Assembly: GCA_963678675.1 (NCBI GenBank)
Contig: OY783195.1
Location: 7,636,001 to 7,700,000 of the forward strand
Direction: 5' to 3'
DNA: 64,000 bases
DNA from: Xiphydria camelus
Lineage: Eukaryota > Arthropoda > Insecta > Hymenoptera > Xiphydriidae
Positions 1-10,040 of the stretch are shown in pieces. The position numbers and the translations under genes are program-made. The notes below the pieces were generated by a model that saw only the letters and a program-made list of their open reading frames with translations, had not been told where the DNA came from and did no database searches. How positions within the stretch are numbered: position 1 is the stretch's first letter; each line of letters opens with the position of its first letter.

Positions 1-156
1 ATTAATGCCGAAGCATCTATGAAAGTATGAAATAAACATTATGATGTGTTAAGTGTGCAAGGATCTGAAAAGATAATAACAAGAGTGACTGAAAAAGAAG
101 CAGAAGTGAAATACTATTGTTCAAATGAATCGCTTTTTGATGTTTTATACGATACT

Positions 157-199
157 CCTAACCTAACCTAATCTAACCTAACCTAAACTAACCTAACCA
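157..199 (+). repeat. Short CCTAA (telomere-type) pentamer array
   Basis: About eight CCTAA pentamers in a row are visible, two of them with a substituted first base (TCTAA, ACTAA). Read on the other strand this is TTAGG, the ancestral insect telomere repeat (known). The array is short and imperfect with ordinary AT-rich sequence on both sides, so an interstitial relic or a chance microsatellite is more likely than a real telomere. Confidence 0.7.
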
Positions 200-718
200 A
201 ATGATGCACAAACTGAAACTAATGAAATCGACGTACATACTGGGGCAGCGGAAATGTCTCTTATTTTTTAATAAATTCAGCATCGAACGCGAAAGGGAAG
301 AAGCTTTAACTAACAATAGATAATTAATTCATAAAATACCTAGTTACTCTATAAATTAACTAGTTAGAATGTTGAATAAATATTCTATTTCATTCTTTAA
401 CTGAAATACCACGTTATTATATAAAATAACTAGTTATTACATAGATTAACTGAATTTCATACTTTAACGCTAACATATACAATCTGTTTGTCTTAATACA
501 CGCCAATGGATCGGGTTGCATATCGGTCGGCGCTACCGATCCGCTACGGTTTTCTGTAATTTGGTGGTAGTACCGACAGCCAAGACTCGAACCAACTAGA
601 CGTATCAGTCTGAGAAACATCAGTCATCTCAATAGTGGCGAAAGTGACAGACGCTCCAATATAGTTTTGATAGGTAGGCGTTTGGGTTTTTTTCAAATAA
701 TCGAGGTAATAAACGTGT
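200..718. other. No gene seen; one diverged repeat fragment
   Basis: AT-rich sequence with no coding frame I can support. Positions about 531-640 resemble one arm of the inverted-repeat element at 46013-47026 (shared blocks around TTTCTGTAATTT and CGAACCAA), so a solitary diverged arm of that family probably lies here. Confidence 0.45.
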
Positions 719-915
719 TTAATGTGGAGAAGGTTGGAATCTCACTACATCTGAGCTACAGCTAATTCTTTATTAATAGCAAATACATGACCAGTCGCTT
801 GGTCTTACTATATCAACCGTACGCCTCAAAAGTCAGTTCACTTCTGCCTCTCGGACCTTTGTTTCCGAACCTAAAACTTGGGGAAAGTGCGCGGTGGGAA
901 AGGAGGAGTGCAAGC
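719..915 (+). repeat. 195-bp dispersed repeat, copy 1
   Basis: A block starting near TGTTTAATGTGGAGAAGG and ending near GGAGGAGTGCA recurs at 13628-13822 and 24443-24645 with only scattered differences. It starts with TG and ends with CA, but no target duplication is seen around any copy, so calling it an LTR is only a guess. It has no coding potential. An LTR-like sequence follows directly here. Confidence 0.65.
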
Positions 916-947
916 TGTCTCGGGGACATTATGGTGGAAACGCATGT

Positions 948-1090
948 TGTTCGGTCGCTGCGCGATGGATTGTCGGATCTCCTCGGGGTCGTAAATCCCG
1001 AGGACACTATGCGTGACGCGACTATTAGAATGTTAACCGAACGACCGAAAGATAGAGATTCAAACCAATCGGCTAGTTCAAATAATATAC
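948..1090. repeat. Diverged fragment of the TGT...ACA LTR family
   Basis: The block begins TGTTCGGTCGCTGCGCGATGG and keeps the order of motifs seen at the start of the 712-bp solo LTRs at 6529 and 16705: a GCGCGAT stretch, GGTCGTAA, GAGGACAC, and finally CGGCTAGTTC. It is strongly diverged and truncated, so it is an old fragment of the same or a related LTR. Confidence 0.5.
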
Positions 1091-1431
1091 ACTGCACTCA
1101 CTAATTAATGATCGTATATTAAATTAACAAGATACAGTTGAGAGTGTTTGTTAGTTACAATGGTTATAATTGAACGTGCTGAATTGACACGGTGCGAACT
1201 CAGAACTTCAATCCATCGGCTGTCACGCAATGGCCCATTGACAAAGGGAGCGAATGTAACTGAGTCATATTCAGATAAAGGACTGACACCTGAATGTGTA
1301 TTATCCACGTTCCGTGATACCAAATACGACGTAGAGAGAGAGAGTCTTGATTATCTTACTGATTCCGAGTGAGGTTGATCGGCGGAGTACGAACGTACGA
1401 CACGTTTGATGATTTGTAGTACATTAAAATA
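1091..1431. other. No recognisable feature
   Basis: Short frames of about 70 codons exist on both strands here. None resembles a known protein and none has convincing coding character. No repeat shared with the rest of the window was noticed. Confidence 0.4.
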
Positions 1432-1708
1432 GACGCGGTATAGCGCTATACTGAGAATAACCATAACGCTTATTGCTGGTTATTCTCAGTATAGCGCTAT
1501 TGGGACCGTGCAACATCCGTACAGTGACACCTGGTGGCAGTAGTCGGCGAAAAATTGGCACTTTTATACAGTACCAAATACGATAAGAATATAGAAATCC
1601 TCGGCAAAACCAATTAGTGAACAACAATATGAATGATTTTCGTCAGGTGTATTTTATAGCAATTATTTATATGTATAGAATTGCAATAAACAGTAAATAT
1701 AACATTTA

Positions 1709-1965
1709 GGGCCGGTTTATTCACCTTCAGTCACGTTGACTGCCATATAATGTACTTTAACCCGGCAGCGGTGGTGGCTGGTAGTGAACGTGTTAAATTT
1801 ACCCAGCAGATACCTTGGATACAATTTTACCGTGTTATGCAACAACAGATTAAGCGTTATGGCATAGCATGTCGCTTAATCCACTTTTGGATAACGTGAT
1901 CCAACAATTGCTTCAACAGAAATTATTTTTCAAGTAAATTTACCAGAAAGTGAATAAAGCGGTCC
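1709..1965. mobile_element. Harbinger-type MITE nested in ISL2EU copy A
   Basis: The element has inverted ends GGGCCGGTTTATTCAC and, on the other strand, GGACCGCTTTATTCAC. It is flanked on both sides by TTA (1706-1708 and 1966-1968), the target duplication typical of PIF/Harbinger elements. It has no coding capacity. The same MITE lies at the same place in copy B (18821-19077), so it entered the ISL2EU lineage before the two copies separated. Confidence 0.8.
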
Positions 1966-2257
1966 TTAAATGTATAATTTATCGTTTCTCACTTTCAAAA
2001 TTGAAGTTATGAAAATGTTAAAACCAAGCAGAGGCTGTTAATGCGCTCCCAATCCCGTACCTTTCTCGGAAGGCTAATTGCCGGACGGCTCCTAATGAAT
2101 TACGCATCATCGAAATCACTTTGCTAAATACCGCTAGCCGTCGGCTATGAGAAGTAGCGACGAATTTCGACTGATTGTCTATCGGAAAAGTGATTTGAAG
2201 ATGAATAATTTGAAGAAAGGCGATTGTGAAGCCTGCGTAGAAAATTTTTTTTATTTG

Positions 2258-3013
2258 CTGTAGAGTATCTAGTATATTCAACTCAATATGAACTTCCAAA
2301 ACATCTGAAAGACTTTTATGACGATGAAATAGTTATTTCAAAAGAGGACATAATAAAACTATCTTGTAACACACTTGATCAATCGAAATGTGAAGACTGG
2401 TTTTTAGCAAGGCAGAAACGGATATCGGCAAGCCAAAATGCACATTCCAGTGTAGGAAAACTAAAACGGTAGAGAAATTTTTATCTGAAATGCTTTCTGA
2501 CAAAAGGGTTACTACAACATCAACTCAATATGGAATTTCGAATGAGCTTAATGCTAGAGATTTATTCCAAAATATGTATGAAGTCGAAGTAAAGCAAGTT
2601 GGATTAATGCCGAGTCCGTTTCAACCATAGCTGTGCGCAAGTCTTGACGGTGTTGTTGTTAAAGATGGCATGATTTTAAAAATTGTTGAATTTAAGTGTC
2701 CTATGAGCTGCGATGAAAAGCAAATAGTAGATGGGGATGTATGCAATGTTAGCTATCTAGAATTTAGAGATGGATCTATTTGTTTGAAAGAAAGTCACAT
2801 ATATTATACGCAGTGCCAAATCCAATTATATATTAATGGACTAAGTGTCTGCGATTTATTTCTCTGGTCGCCACATTAGGAAGCTACTGCGTACCTGTTC
2901 ATCGTGATGAAATATTTATAAAAAGAGTTGTCCTACAATGCGAAAGTTTTTATTTCACACACTATTTACCAGAAGTTTATAAGATATTAGAAAGAAAAAA
3001 GGGATCAAAGTAG
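2258..3013 (+). pseudogene. YqaJ-type exonuclease relic of ISL2EU copy A
   Basis: The reading frames match a YqaJ/lambda-exonuclease-like nuclease of the PD-(D/E)XK fold. Motifs seen in order are CEDWFLARQKRISAS (family W..R..RITAS), QYGISNELNARDLF, a SLDG motif in place of the usual SPDG, and KIVEFKCP holding the E-x-K residues, then a C-terminus ending KKGSK. Breaks are a frameshift near 2465, an in-frame TAG near 2627, and an extra CA near 2872 just after FLWSP. The gene runs convergent to the transposase relic on the minus strand. In such transposons the nuclease is thought to help process ends or resect DNA (inference). This copy is dead. Confidence 0.8.
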
Positions 3014-3798
3014 TAATTTCATTGCTAATCCGAAACTTCAGCTAAATCTATTACAACAAAACAGTTTTTCAAATCTATCGCAAGGAACAAAAATATCACC
3101 TTGACATGCTTGATCACGTTTAACACACGAATCAAATATCAACTCATCCATAGCTATTTCACTCTTATTTTCATTCACTGAATTTTCTTCTCTTTTTGAA
3201 GTGGAATCCATTGTAACCTCACTATTTACATCACTTTCGGAGTTGATATTACTTGCAGTCACCACTGACAATCCTTTCGGTAGCCTACGCTGTAGAAAAC
3301 GCTGGTGTCTGAAATTATTTGTCAATTGTTACATTTAACTGTATTAGTTTGGGTTTAATAATAAGAATGGAATAATTACCTTTTTAGAGCTGCAGTTTCA
3401 TTCAAGGTTTGACCAAGATTAGTTGAAGAAAACTTCGTAGGTATATAATTAGAACTCAGTTCTTCTTCTCCCTTTTTATCTCCGATAAAATGAGAACTTC
3501 TCAGATTGTATCTGTTGGTTTGGGATTCCAACTGCATTGATATCTACTAAAAAAGTAAAGAATTAACTGTTACTCTTTATTTTAATAAAACTTAATAATA
3601 ATTTTAAATGATTTATCGTGTATATATTTTTTGAATGAACAATTGAGATTATGATACTTACTTCTGCTTTCTTACGATGGCAATCCACTTTTCTCTTTGA
3701 ATCAACTTATGCTGAGCTCTTGGGAAATAATAGAATTTATACTTGCTATTTCTTGATGTATTTTGACAACTAACAACACAGCATTTGCGTACTCCCAT
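3014..3798 (-). pseudogene. THAP-transposase 5' exons of ISL2EU copy A
   Basis: Exon 1 (3798-3662) starts MGVRKCCVVSC and keeps the first THAP zinc pair and the FP...W pattern, then meets a good GTAAGT donor. Exon 2 (about 3533-3380) carries the second half of THAP (SSHFIGDKK...YIPTKF) and exon 3 starts near 3308. The transposase then stops abruptly at the CCNRF segment, where copy B continues into the DDE domain, so the catalytic core has been deleted. The W-N-P/T-I half and the SSHF half of THAP lie in different frames, with the same 2-nt offset seen in copy B. Confidence 0.75.
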
Positions 3799-3927
3799 GT
3801 TTAAACAATTAGACACTTGATATTATATGGAAAGACGTGCCGACTAACTTCTAGACTTCGCCACTAGTTACGCACGATCGTTCGCCGTATCCCCTCCAAC
3901 CAGTTGCACGGTCCCAATACCGCGTTT

Positions 3928-4104
3928 ATACCGTGTTGGGGGGTAAAACCGGCCCTAAATCTACCGGTACATGGGCTATGGTAGGGATAGCGTCGGTAGT
4001 CGCTACGCACCCCTGATTGGCTGGGGAGGAGCATCGGTGGAGCAGAAGATGACGTTTAGGAAATTTCCGAGTCTATGTCTAAAGGGCGAAGACGCCGTTA
4101 TTAA
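3928..4104. other. Unassigned spacer
   Basis: No gene. Near 3947-3957 there is a block that is the reverse complement of the GGGCCGGTTT end of the Harbinger-type MITE family, possibly a solitary end of another copy. Confidence 0.3.
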
Positions 4105-5158
4105 GGAGGAACATCAGTACTCTACGGGGTGAGGCGAGAGGAGGGAAAGAACAAAGCTTTCGACGCGTATTGCCAATAATAGATAATGAAATTTTAGTTA
4201 ACTCAAAAATTATATATACGTTATTAATGTCACAAAATATGGCTTATCATTGCACTATTATTGATTTAAAATCAATGTAATATTTATTTAAATTTCTTAC
4301 TGTTAAATTTTACATTATTTATTCGAGTACGAAAATGAGAAAAACGTGGCAACACCGCAGTTTTTGACCACGAGGTTGGTATAAGATTTGTCGGTAAAAA
4401 CAGTCACTTACCGACATAATTCTACGCGTAACAGCTGCGTACATATTTTGATATTCATAACCTCAAAGCTATATTATGTTTACGTGGGTTCTATCAGTAG
4501 CCAATTATTACTTTCAAAATGTATAATATTACGGCACAATGTTATCGTTGGAAAGGAATTTACTCACCATAATTCACAAATTCACGATTTCGAGATTGGA
4601 CGCTTCGATCTCCCGAATTGACACCAACACTAACTACTGACTCGACTTCTACCGGTATACAGGTAAATAAGAGTACCGACCAAGCCCGGCCGATGGTAAA
4701 TTTCAAGGTCTCTGCAATTGTGCAGTGCTGCGCGGGTTATGCTGTATTAGTCTCGGGTTTGAATCCTAGCGCACCGTCTGACCACTCCTCTGACGTCACG
4801 TGCTATTGCCACGTTTTCCCCTATTCGTTCAAAAATTCCGTTTTCTCGAAACCTTTTACTAAATTACACAAAAACTACTAAGTGAAATTGGTTTAAACTG
4901 TGCAGGATAGAAGTTTATAACTACATGCAAAATAAAACTTTTTCTTTTTACCATTTCTTCCATTTTAAGAGCCAATATTATTACTATCAAATCATCGGCC
5001 CATAAGGTTCCATGTTAATCAGTGACTTTTCAAACATGAATAAAAAAAACGGTTAAGTGAATTTCTTTCAAATTTTTACAGTAGCGTTCTGATGAAGTGA
5101 AGATTATAAGAAAAAAATCTTAGTAATTGGTCCATTTTCATTTCACTGATGTTCCTCC
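4105..5158. mobile_element. TTAA-flanked non-coding DNA transposon
   Basis: The ends are exact inverted copies of GGAGGAACATCAGT, and TTAA lies directly outside both (4101-4104 and 5159-5162). TTAA duplication is typical of piggyBac and Kolobok elements (known). No transposase frame is present inside, only AT-rich sequence and short unconvincing frames, so this is a non-autonomous element of about 1.05 kb. The superfamily cannot be settled by eye. Confidence 0.75.
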
Positions 5159-5161
5159 TTA

Positions 5162-5870
5162 ACGGTACCTGAGTGACGCACTTAGCGGTCGAGACAGCCG
5201 GATGCTCGTTATCGACCGTGAGGGTACGTCAGGCTATCTAAAGGCAATGAAAGGCCTTTCAGGTATTAAATATCCCTAATTGTCTATCGACTGCATCCGA
5301 CACTCCTCTCCTTAAGGTATTTCAATGGTGACAGTCGTATTCAAATTTTTTGCTTCAGGACTTAGTACAACTGATCACAAACTGTATTACGCACGAACGA
5401 AACTTTTGAGTAACTCTGTACTCTGAGCTCCTTGCTACACAGAGACCTCCTGTGTACAAATGTACCTCACACATATACACTGCCTGGCCCGTTAATCGTG
5501 GCAACAGTACTTCTCTCTCCTTAGAAGACCGCTATGTGCCTGCCACTGCGTGCCGTAGTGGGGGCTGCCGCGCCATGCCACTGGCTATCCCCTCTCCGGT
5601 AGCAAAAGTACTACTGAGTCCCATAGTCACAGGAGAGGGCTAAATCAGCTGTGCGCACTGTTGCCACATCATCGTTACTCCTCCCCACCACTTTGCAGTT
5701 TCAAGAAAAATCTCAGTTTTTAAGTTATAATTTCTCTGAAACTATATGGCTCAGCACTTCCAGTTTTTGTGAACATAATCCTACAATATCATTTTATTCG
5801 CCGTTAGTTTTTCTTTAACATTGTAAGATTGGTTCTGTAGTTATAGCTCAAAACGTCACTGAGGTACCGT
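5162..5870. mobile_element. Possible inverted-repeat-flanked element
   Basis: ACGGTACCTGAGTGACG at the left recurs inverted at the right with one mismatch (5854-5870). A second, shorter inverted pair, GTGGCAACAGT/ACTGTTGCCAC, lies inside near 5498 and 5660. No target duplication is clear and no protein is encoded. The left end abuts the TTAA element, so the order of insertion is uncertain. Confidence 0.4.
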
Positions 5871-5884
5871 CTTTCTACATGTTA

Positions 5885-6391
5885 GCCATTGAAAGTCCCA
5901 AAAGTCCCAAAAGTATTAGGCTGTTTATTTTTCTTTTCAAAATGAAAACTGCTTTAACATTCGCAGCGATTAGAGCAATATTTTCTATTTTCCCGTAGGT
6001 TGGCAGTCAACGAACTAAATTTAAGTGTTTCCTGCATATGAAAATTAAGTTTATGAAGAGATTGTTTTGTTTTCTATGATGTAAAATAGAGTTGTTACTG
6101 TTGTGGGTGCATATTGTTAAATAAAAAAAACACCAAAAAAACGTTGTAACTATTTTACTCAAATAGTGTTTCTTTTAAATATACAATCCAAAATTCAATA
6201 TTAGATTCACATTATTTCAATTTTTGTCTGCAAATATTGGAGGTTGTAGATTTACAAGTACACAGCACATATGTATTATGTTGTCAACATGATCAAATAA
6301 ATGTTCAGGTATTTTATTCGAAATATGGTAAGTTCTCAAACGTTGCATTTATCCTTTCCACGTGAATTCTAACTCTAGCTGTTTCGAACGC
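5885..6391. pseudogene. Scrambled ISL2EU transposase fragments
   Basis: Two pieces matching the copy B transposase lie in opposite orientation. Plus-strand 5893-5998 encodes a piece like the copy B segment RLFIFLFKMKTALTFAA. Minus-strand 6391-6222 encodes the end of the DDE domain (RIHVER) and the C-terminus, including VDNIIHMCCVLVNLQPP, with frameshifts. This minus-strand piece shows what the transposase C-terminus looks like when not cut at a junction. The block is cut on its right side by the TTAA-flanked element at 6396. Confidence 0.65.
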
Positions 6392-6528
6392 TTAAGGGGT
6401 TATACGCAGTCAGCAGGCCGAAAAATACCGATTTTTCAAGAATTTTTCTTGGGAAGACATTTAAATTTATTGACTTAAAAATTTATATACATATTGTGAC
6501 AACTTTTAACTTTACTTTCATATGCTTC

Positions 6529-7240
6529 TGTCCGGTCGCCGCGCGATCACTTTGTTGCGATCTCCTCAGGTCGTAAGGCTGAGGACACGTGTGACACGAC
6601 CGATTGTCCGGACTGCCGGAAGGGTATCGTTTCACCCCTATCGGCTAGTTCTGATGAGATTAATTGACAATTACAAACATAACTATATTTAATTTGGTAA
6701 ACTCAATTTACAAAATTGACAAATGTCGCGATGATTGACCCGGCGAGGCTCTTTGATCGGCCTTGTTCGACTGCGGGTGCGTTGGTTGAGAGACTGATTT
6801 GCACTGCCGAGGAAGCAGTTCATTTCCGCCTACCTTAGTGGCGTTTTGCCGGTGGAAGGGGGTAGCGTCACTTGAATCTCACAAAGATCGGTGTGCGAGG
6901 GGCTGGTACCGTTGCTGGAGGTACCTGGGCGACGAACGTTCGTCTTCGACCGTGACGACGCGTTCGCCCACCCTTCACGGTCTAATTGCCCTTATCGGGC
7001 CGGGGTACACCACTCCTTGGGTTTCCCGACCGGCCATCGACTCGCCGGTAAATTTGCAGCGAGCCGTCCCGCATTTACCTCCAGGAAGGCGCAAATCCGT
7101 GTTTTTATAATACGCGATAGCCGAAATGAACAGTTTCCTCGTAGGCGGGATTACTGCTAAATTGAGGTAAAGGTTTCGAGCGGTTGGCCGTTAAGCGCAC
7201 GGACCGAACCCTCCAGGTCCTGTCAATACGCGACGGAACA
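6529..7240. mobile_element. Solo LTR (712 bp), copy 1
   Basis: The block starts TGTCCGGTCGCC and ends CGACGGAACA, the TG...CA form of an LTR. It matches 16705-17416 base for base apart from at least one substitution and has no indels, so both are young. The flanks are GCTTC and GTTTC, a 5-bp target duplication with one mismatch. No internal retrotransposon region adjoins it, so it is a solo LTR left by LTR-LTR recombination. Open frames inside it are not genes. Confidence 0.85.
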
Positions 7241-7656
7241 GTTTCATTTGTCAAAATATTTATTTTTAAAGCTGCTAGAACCGATCTCTGGGAGCTCCTC
7301 TAAGAAAAAGGCGTCTTGCGGTGAGCACGATATCTCTGGATTGCATCATCTAAAATGAAAAAACCAAACAAATTTCGATAATATAAGGTATTATCTAGTA
7401 TTTAATCGAAGGAATAAGCAAAATATTAATTTTTGACAAAATTGCGGCTACTCAAAACAAAAGTATCGATTTTCGACATAAATTTAGACCTTAAATTGTT
7501 CATAAAATGGAAAATATTAATCGGCCAGAAAAAACCTTCGATCAATTACTAAAAAATAGACTTAAAAAGCTTGTGTAAAAATTTGAGACTCGGTTCAGCC
7601 GTTTCCGAGATATCTTGCTCACCGACTTCAAAAACGAAGTTTCGAGAAAAACGCGT

Positions 7657-8055
7657 TTAAAGTTTCAACAGCACGTTACACATAGTAAAAGGACTAGAAT
7701 CTATGGTACGAACTGCACACTTATCACATAACAAAACAATTTTAAAACCAAGCCCTCGTTCAGAAGCAGTTTCAAACTTCACAATTCCGTCACAGATTTT
7801 ACACTTCACATATTTAGAAATTGCCGCAAACACTGTAATAAAGTTCAAAATTCGATATTCGACAGACGAATCACGCGGAACGAAGATTTCTTCTTACATT
7901 TTAAATTGTTTCGCTGAGGCACTAAAACTACTTTTATCCGTCTCAGCTGTCTTCGGATTAAAAATATTTCTTCGCTTTTTTGATCTCGACTTTTGCACAC
8001 CTTGGAAGATGCTCTCTTTTCTCTACTACACTTCATTTTCACAGAGAAATCACAA
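7657..8055 (-). pseudogene. Mutator/Kolobok-like transposase N-terminal relic
   Basis: Two overlapping minus-strand frames read as one broken protein. The N-terminus begins MKCSREKRASSK and is basic. After a frameshift near 7847 comes KCKICDGIVKFE, then GLGFKIVLLCDKC, a CxxC...CxxC arrangement. I know similar openings from the metazoan Mutator-like transposase domain family, where a Cys-rich N-terminus precedes the catalytic domain. The catalytic part is absent, so the element cannot move itself. Confidence in the family is moderate; that it is a transposon protein follows mainly from its place inside the TTAA element. Confidence 0.5.
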
Positions 8056-8759
8056 CAGAAAATATAAACGAATGTACGAGTTTACTGCTTGGCTTCGCTA
8101 TTTAGACTGATTACTTTTCAATATAACAGTTTGGGTATCTCACATAAGGCATAACGGTATCAAAGCGCATTCCAGGTAATTAGCTGCCGCTATTTGTAAA
8201 ATTAGCTACCGCGCTACCTCTTGGGCCTCTGCTCCTAGTTTCTAACGCTCCGAGATATCTTTGCAAATGTACGTGTAACTTCGAGAATAATCGTCGGATT
8301 GACATGAAATTTTCTATGTATATACATAAATATATGTACATTACGAAAATAAAATTTTTAAAAAATCGATTTTTTGAAAATCCTGACTGCGTATAACCCC
8401 TTAAGCCGCGTCCCCACTATGCCGAAAAATGCCAAGCGGCAAGGCCAAATGGCAATGCCAAGAGTAATGTGGACGTATTTGTCGGCTTGTGCCAGTCGGC
8501 AAAAGTCGGCAAATGGTATTTCGGTCTATATTAACAGAAGCCACGTTGCAAGTGTAGTAGGGACGTGCCAATGTGTACGTCTCGGATTAGTGCCGAATGG
8601 CACGCTAATCCGAACCCGACGAGTGTCGGTCTAGATCAAAGGAAGCTGAGTGGCAAGTGTAGTGGGGGAAATTGACCGTAGTAGCAAGTACCTACTTGTT
8701 TAATTAATATACATACGTGTTCCGACAACGATGATCGGAATTCTGACTATCGATTCTTA

Positions 8760-8917
8760 GGGCGGGTTGTAACGACTTGGTTCAGAGCCAGTTCAGCTTG
8801 AACCGCCGTTCTTGGTATATTTTGTGTCACACATAATATCATACATTTTTATGTAAACTCAGTTCAAACGTGGTTCAAGTTAGAACTGAGTTTAAACCAA
8901 GTCGTTACAACCCGCCC
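8760..8917. mobile_element. 158-bp hairpin MITE
   Basis: The arms begin GGGCGGGTTGTAACGACTTG and end with the exact inverse. Identity continues more weakly inward (GTTCAGAGCC against GTTCTAACTTG). There is no coding capacity. The flanks TTA and GTA do not give a clean duplication. It lies within the Harbinger remnant and so is the younger of the two. Confidence 0.7.
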
Positions 8918-9448
8918 GTAGTAATTAGTATCACCGCGATATACAGGGTGTCTACGTTTTTAATCGGGAAAATTTAATAGATGATAGAACTCCCAAAAAT
9001 ACAAAGGTATCTCTGCATTGAGCCCGTTTTATCCAGTTTCAAGAATATGGGGCAATATAGAACGGTAAAAATTCTATACAACGTAATAATATTCCAATTT
9101 TTCGATTAAATGTAGGTGAGCCCCTTTTTCCCGTGTACCCTTCATATGTGGAAGACAAAAATAAATTTACGTGTCACAGATGTAAAACCAATTTACAGTA
9201 GTCCCTCGATTTGAAGGAAAGCTCGGGGGATATTTCCATAGAATCGAATTCATTAAAGCGTGAAGAAAAGCAGCAGGGGTTCGGACCATCGGTACCTCAA
9301 CAGTGTCGTATCAATGAACTGAGTGACCAAGTCTTCCCAAGTGTCCTACATATTCACCACTTTTTTTCTTCGCGATAATGTCTCTTTAATTGGTAAGTCA
9401 GACGATTACTTCTTTTTCTTCCCGATATCGTGTTCATACTTCAAAGTT

Positions 9449-9715
9449 TCAACGAAAACTGACTAAAATTTTGAAGAGGTACATTAACGAATGGTAGGAA
9501 TCTCCTGTTGCTAGGAACCATAGTGTTACAGCAAGACGTTCATGAGCTGGAACGGCTTTTCTGAACGTAGTGTCCCTCTTCTTGATTATCGGTCCGGTCA
9601 AATTAAGAAGAATCTGAAAATCATTGTTCGTCATTCGGAAAAAGTTCCGGAAACCACCTCCATATCTGTATTCGAGATTTAACTCGTCCACATCGTTCAA
9701 AATTAAATCTTTCAT
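9449..9715 (-). pseudogene. PIF/Harbinger transposase, N-terminal fragment
   Basis: The 88-residue frame contains FRNFFRMTNNDFQILL, then GPIIKKRDTTFRKAVPAHER and LAVTLWFLATGDSYHSLMYL, the well-known opening of insect Harbinger transposases, in which the DDE nuclease domain follows. Here the frame ends right after that segment at FKILVSFR, so the catalytic domain is gone. It sits near the right end of the Harbinger element, reading away from that end. It is a relic with no expected activity. Confidence 0.8.
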
Positions 9716-9954
9716 CAGTTCACTTCCTCCACATCGGGCTCTACCTCTACCAAGGCTCGAACGTCTCCAAAATCGTCGATCCCGTGGTTCACGACTCGCT
9801 TAATCATAAACTATTATTACGGCTGCAGCAGTAAGAAGAAAGTCCTCGTCGGCGTCGGTATACATTGCGACTGAATGCCATTTCCAATATGGACGCAGTG
9901 AATTGTGGGTGGCAGCGGCAACTGGCACATATCGGCATAGTGGGGACACACCCT

Positions 9955-10040
9955 AAGACTATCGGGGTTAGTGGTTGCTACTTTCATTTCTAATTCGCTA
10001 TTATTCAGGCCTTCTACAAAACTATGTAACGCGTTTTCTT
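9955..10040. other. Junction between Harbinger remnant and gag relic
   Basis: A short unassigned joint. The gag frame can be followed down to about 10041, and the Harbinger right terminus ends near 9954. Confidence 0.3.

Larger units (their letters stand above)
1501..3916. mobile_element. ISL2EU-like DNA transposon, copy A (internally deleted)
   Basis: The ends are inverted copies of TGGGACCGTGCAAC, each flanked by AT (1499-1500 and 3917-3918). Inside are a plus-strand YqaJ-type nuclease relic and a minus-strand THAP-transposase relic, convergent. This combination of YqaJ nuclease, THAP/DDE transposase and a 2-bp duplication is what I know for the ISL2EU group. Compared with copy B the transposase core is missing, while more of the nuclease is kept. 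A 257-bp MITE sits near the left end in both copies. Confidence 0.8.
1432..3927. mobile_element. 78-bp hairpin MITE, split by ISL2EU copy A
   Basis: Positions 1432-1500 hold a left arm, a short loop and most of a right arm. The last bases of the right arm are at 3919-3927. Removing the ISL2EU element between them, with one copy of its AT duplication, gives two arms of about 30 bp that are perfectly complementary apart from the outermost base. The hairpin is flanked by TA, which fits a tiny mariner-type MITE. The interrupted right arm gives independent proof of the ISL2EU boundaries. Confidence 0.75.
6396..8400. mobile_element. TTAA-flanked DNA transposon (Kolobok- or piggyBac-like)
   Basis: Inverted ends GGGGTTATACGCAGTCAG lie at both limits, with TTAA directly outside (6392-6395 and 8401-8404). 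The right half carries a minus-strand relic of a Cys-rich transposase-like protein. A 712-bp solo LTR is inserted in the left part, so the original element was about 1.3 kb. The TTAA duplication fits Kolobok or piggyBac. The encoded CxxC pattern argues more for a Kolobok/Mutator-like transposase, which is inference from memory of that family. Confidence 0.7.
8405..9954. mobile_element. PIF/Harbinger element, decayed
   Basis: The left end carries GTCCCCACTATGCCGA (about 8410) and the right end its inverted copy TCGGCATAGTGGGGAC (about 9932-9947). Near the right end is a minus-strand Harbinger transposase N-terminus. A 158-bp hairpin MITE is inserted in the left half. Both ends are bounded by CTTA/TAAG-like sequence, so the exact 3-bp duplication is not clear. 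Only the first quarter of a transposase is recognisable. Confidence 0.65.

Noticed and set aside
4700..4790. A tRNA-like stretch with GGGTTTGAATCCTAGCGC
   Set aside because: No matching acceptor stem, anticodon arm or proper A-box could be found. Considered a chance B-box.
6799..7160. Two overlapping plus-strand ORFs (103 and 89 codons), repeated identically at 16975-17336
   Set aside because: They lie wholly inside the solo LTR and are repeated only because the LTR is. There are no domains, and the LTR is non-coding.
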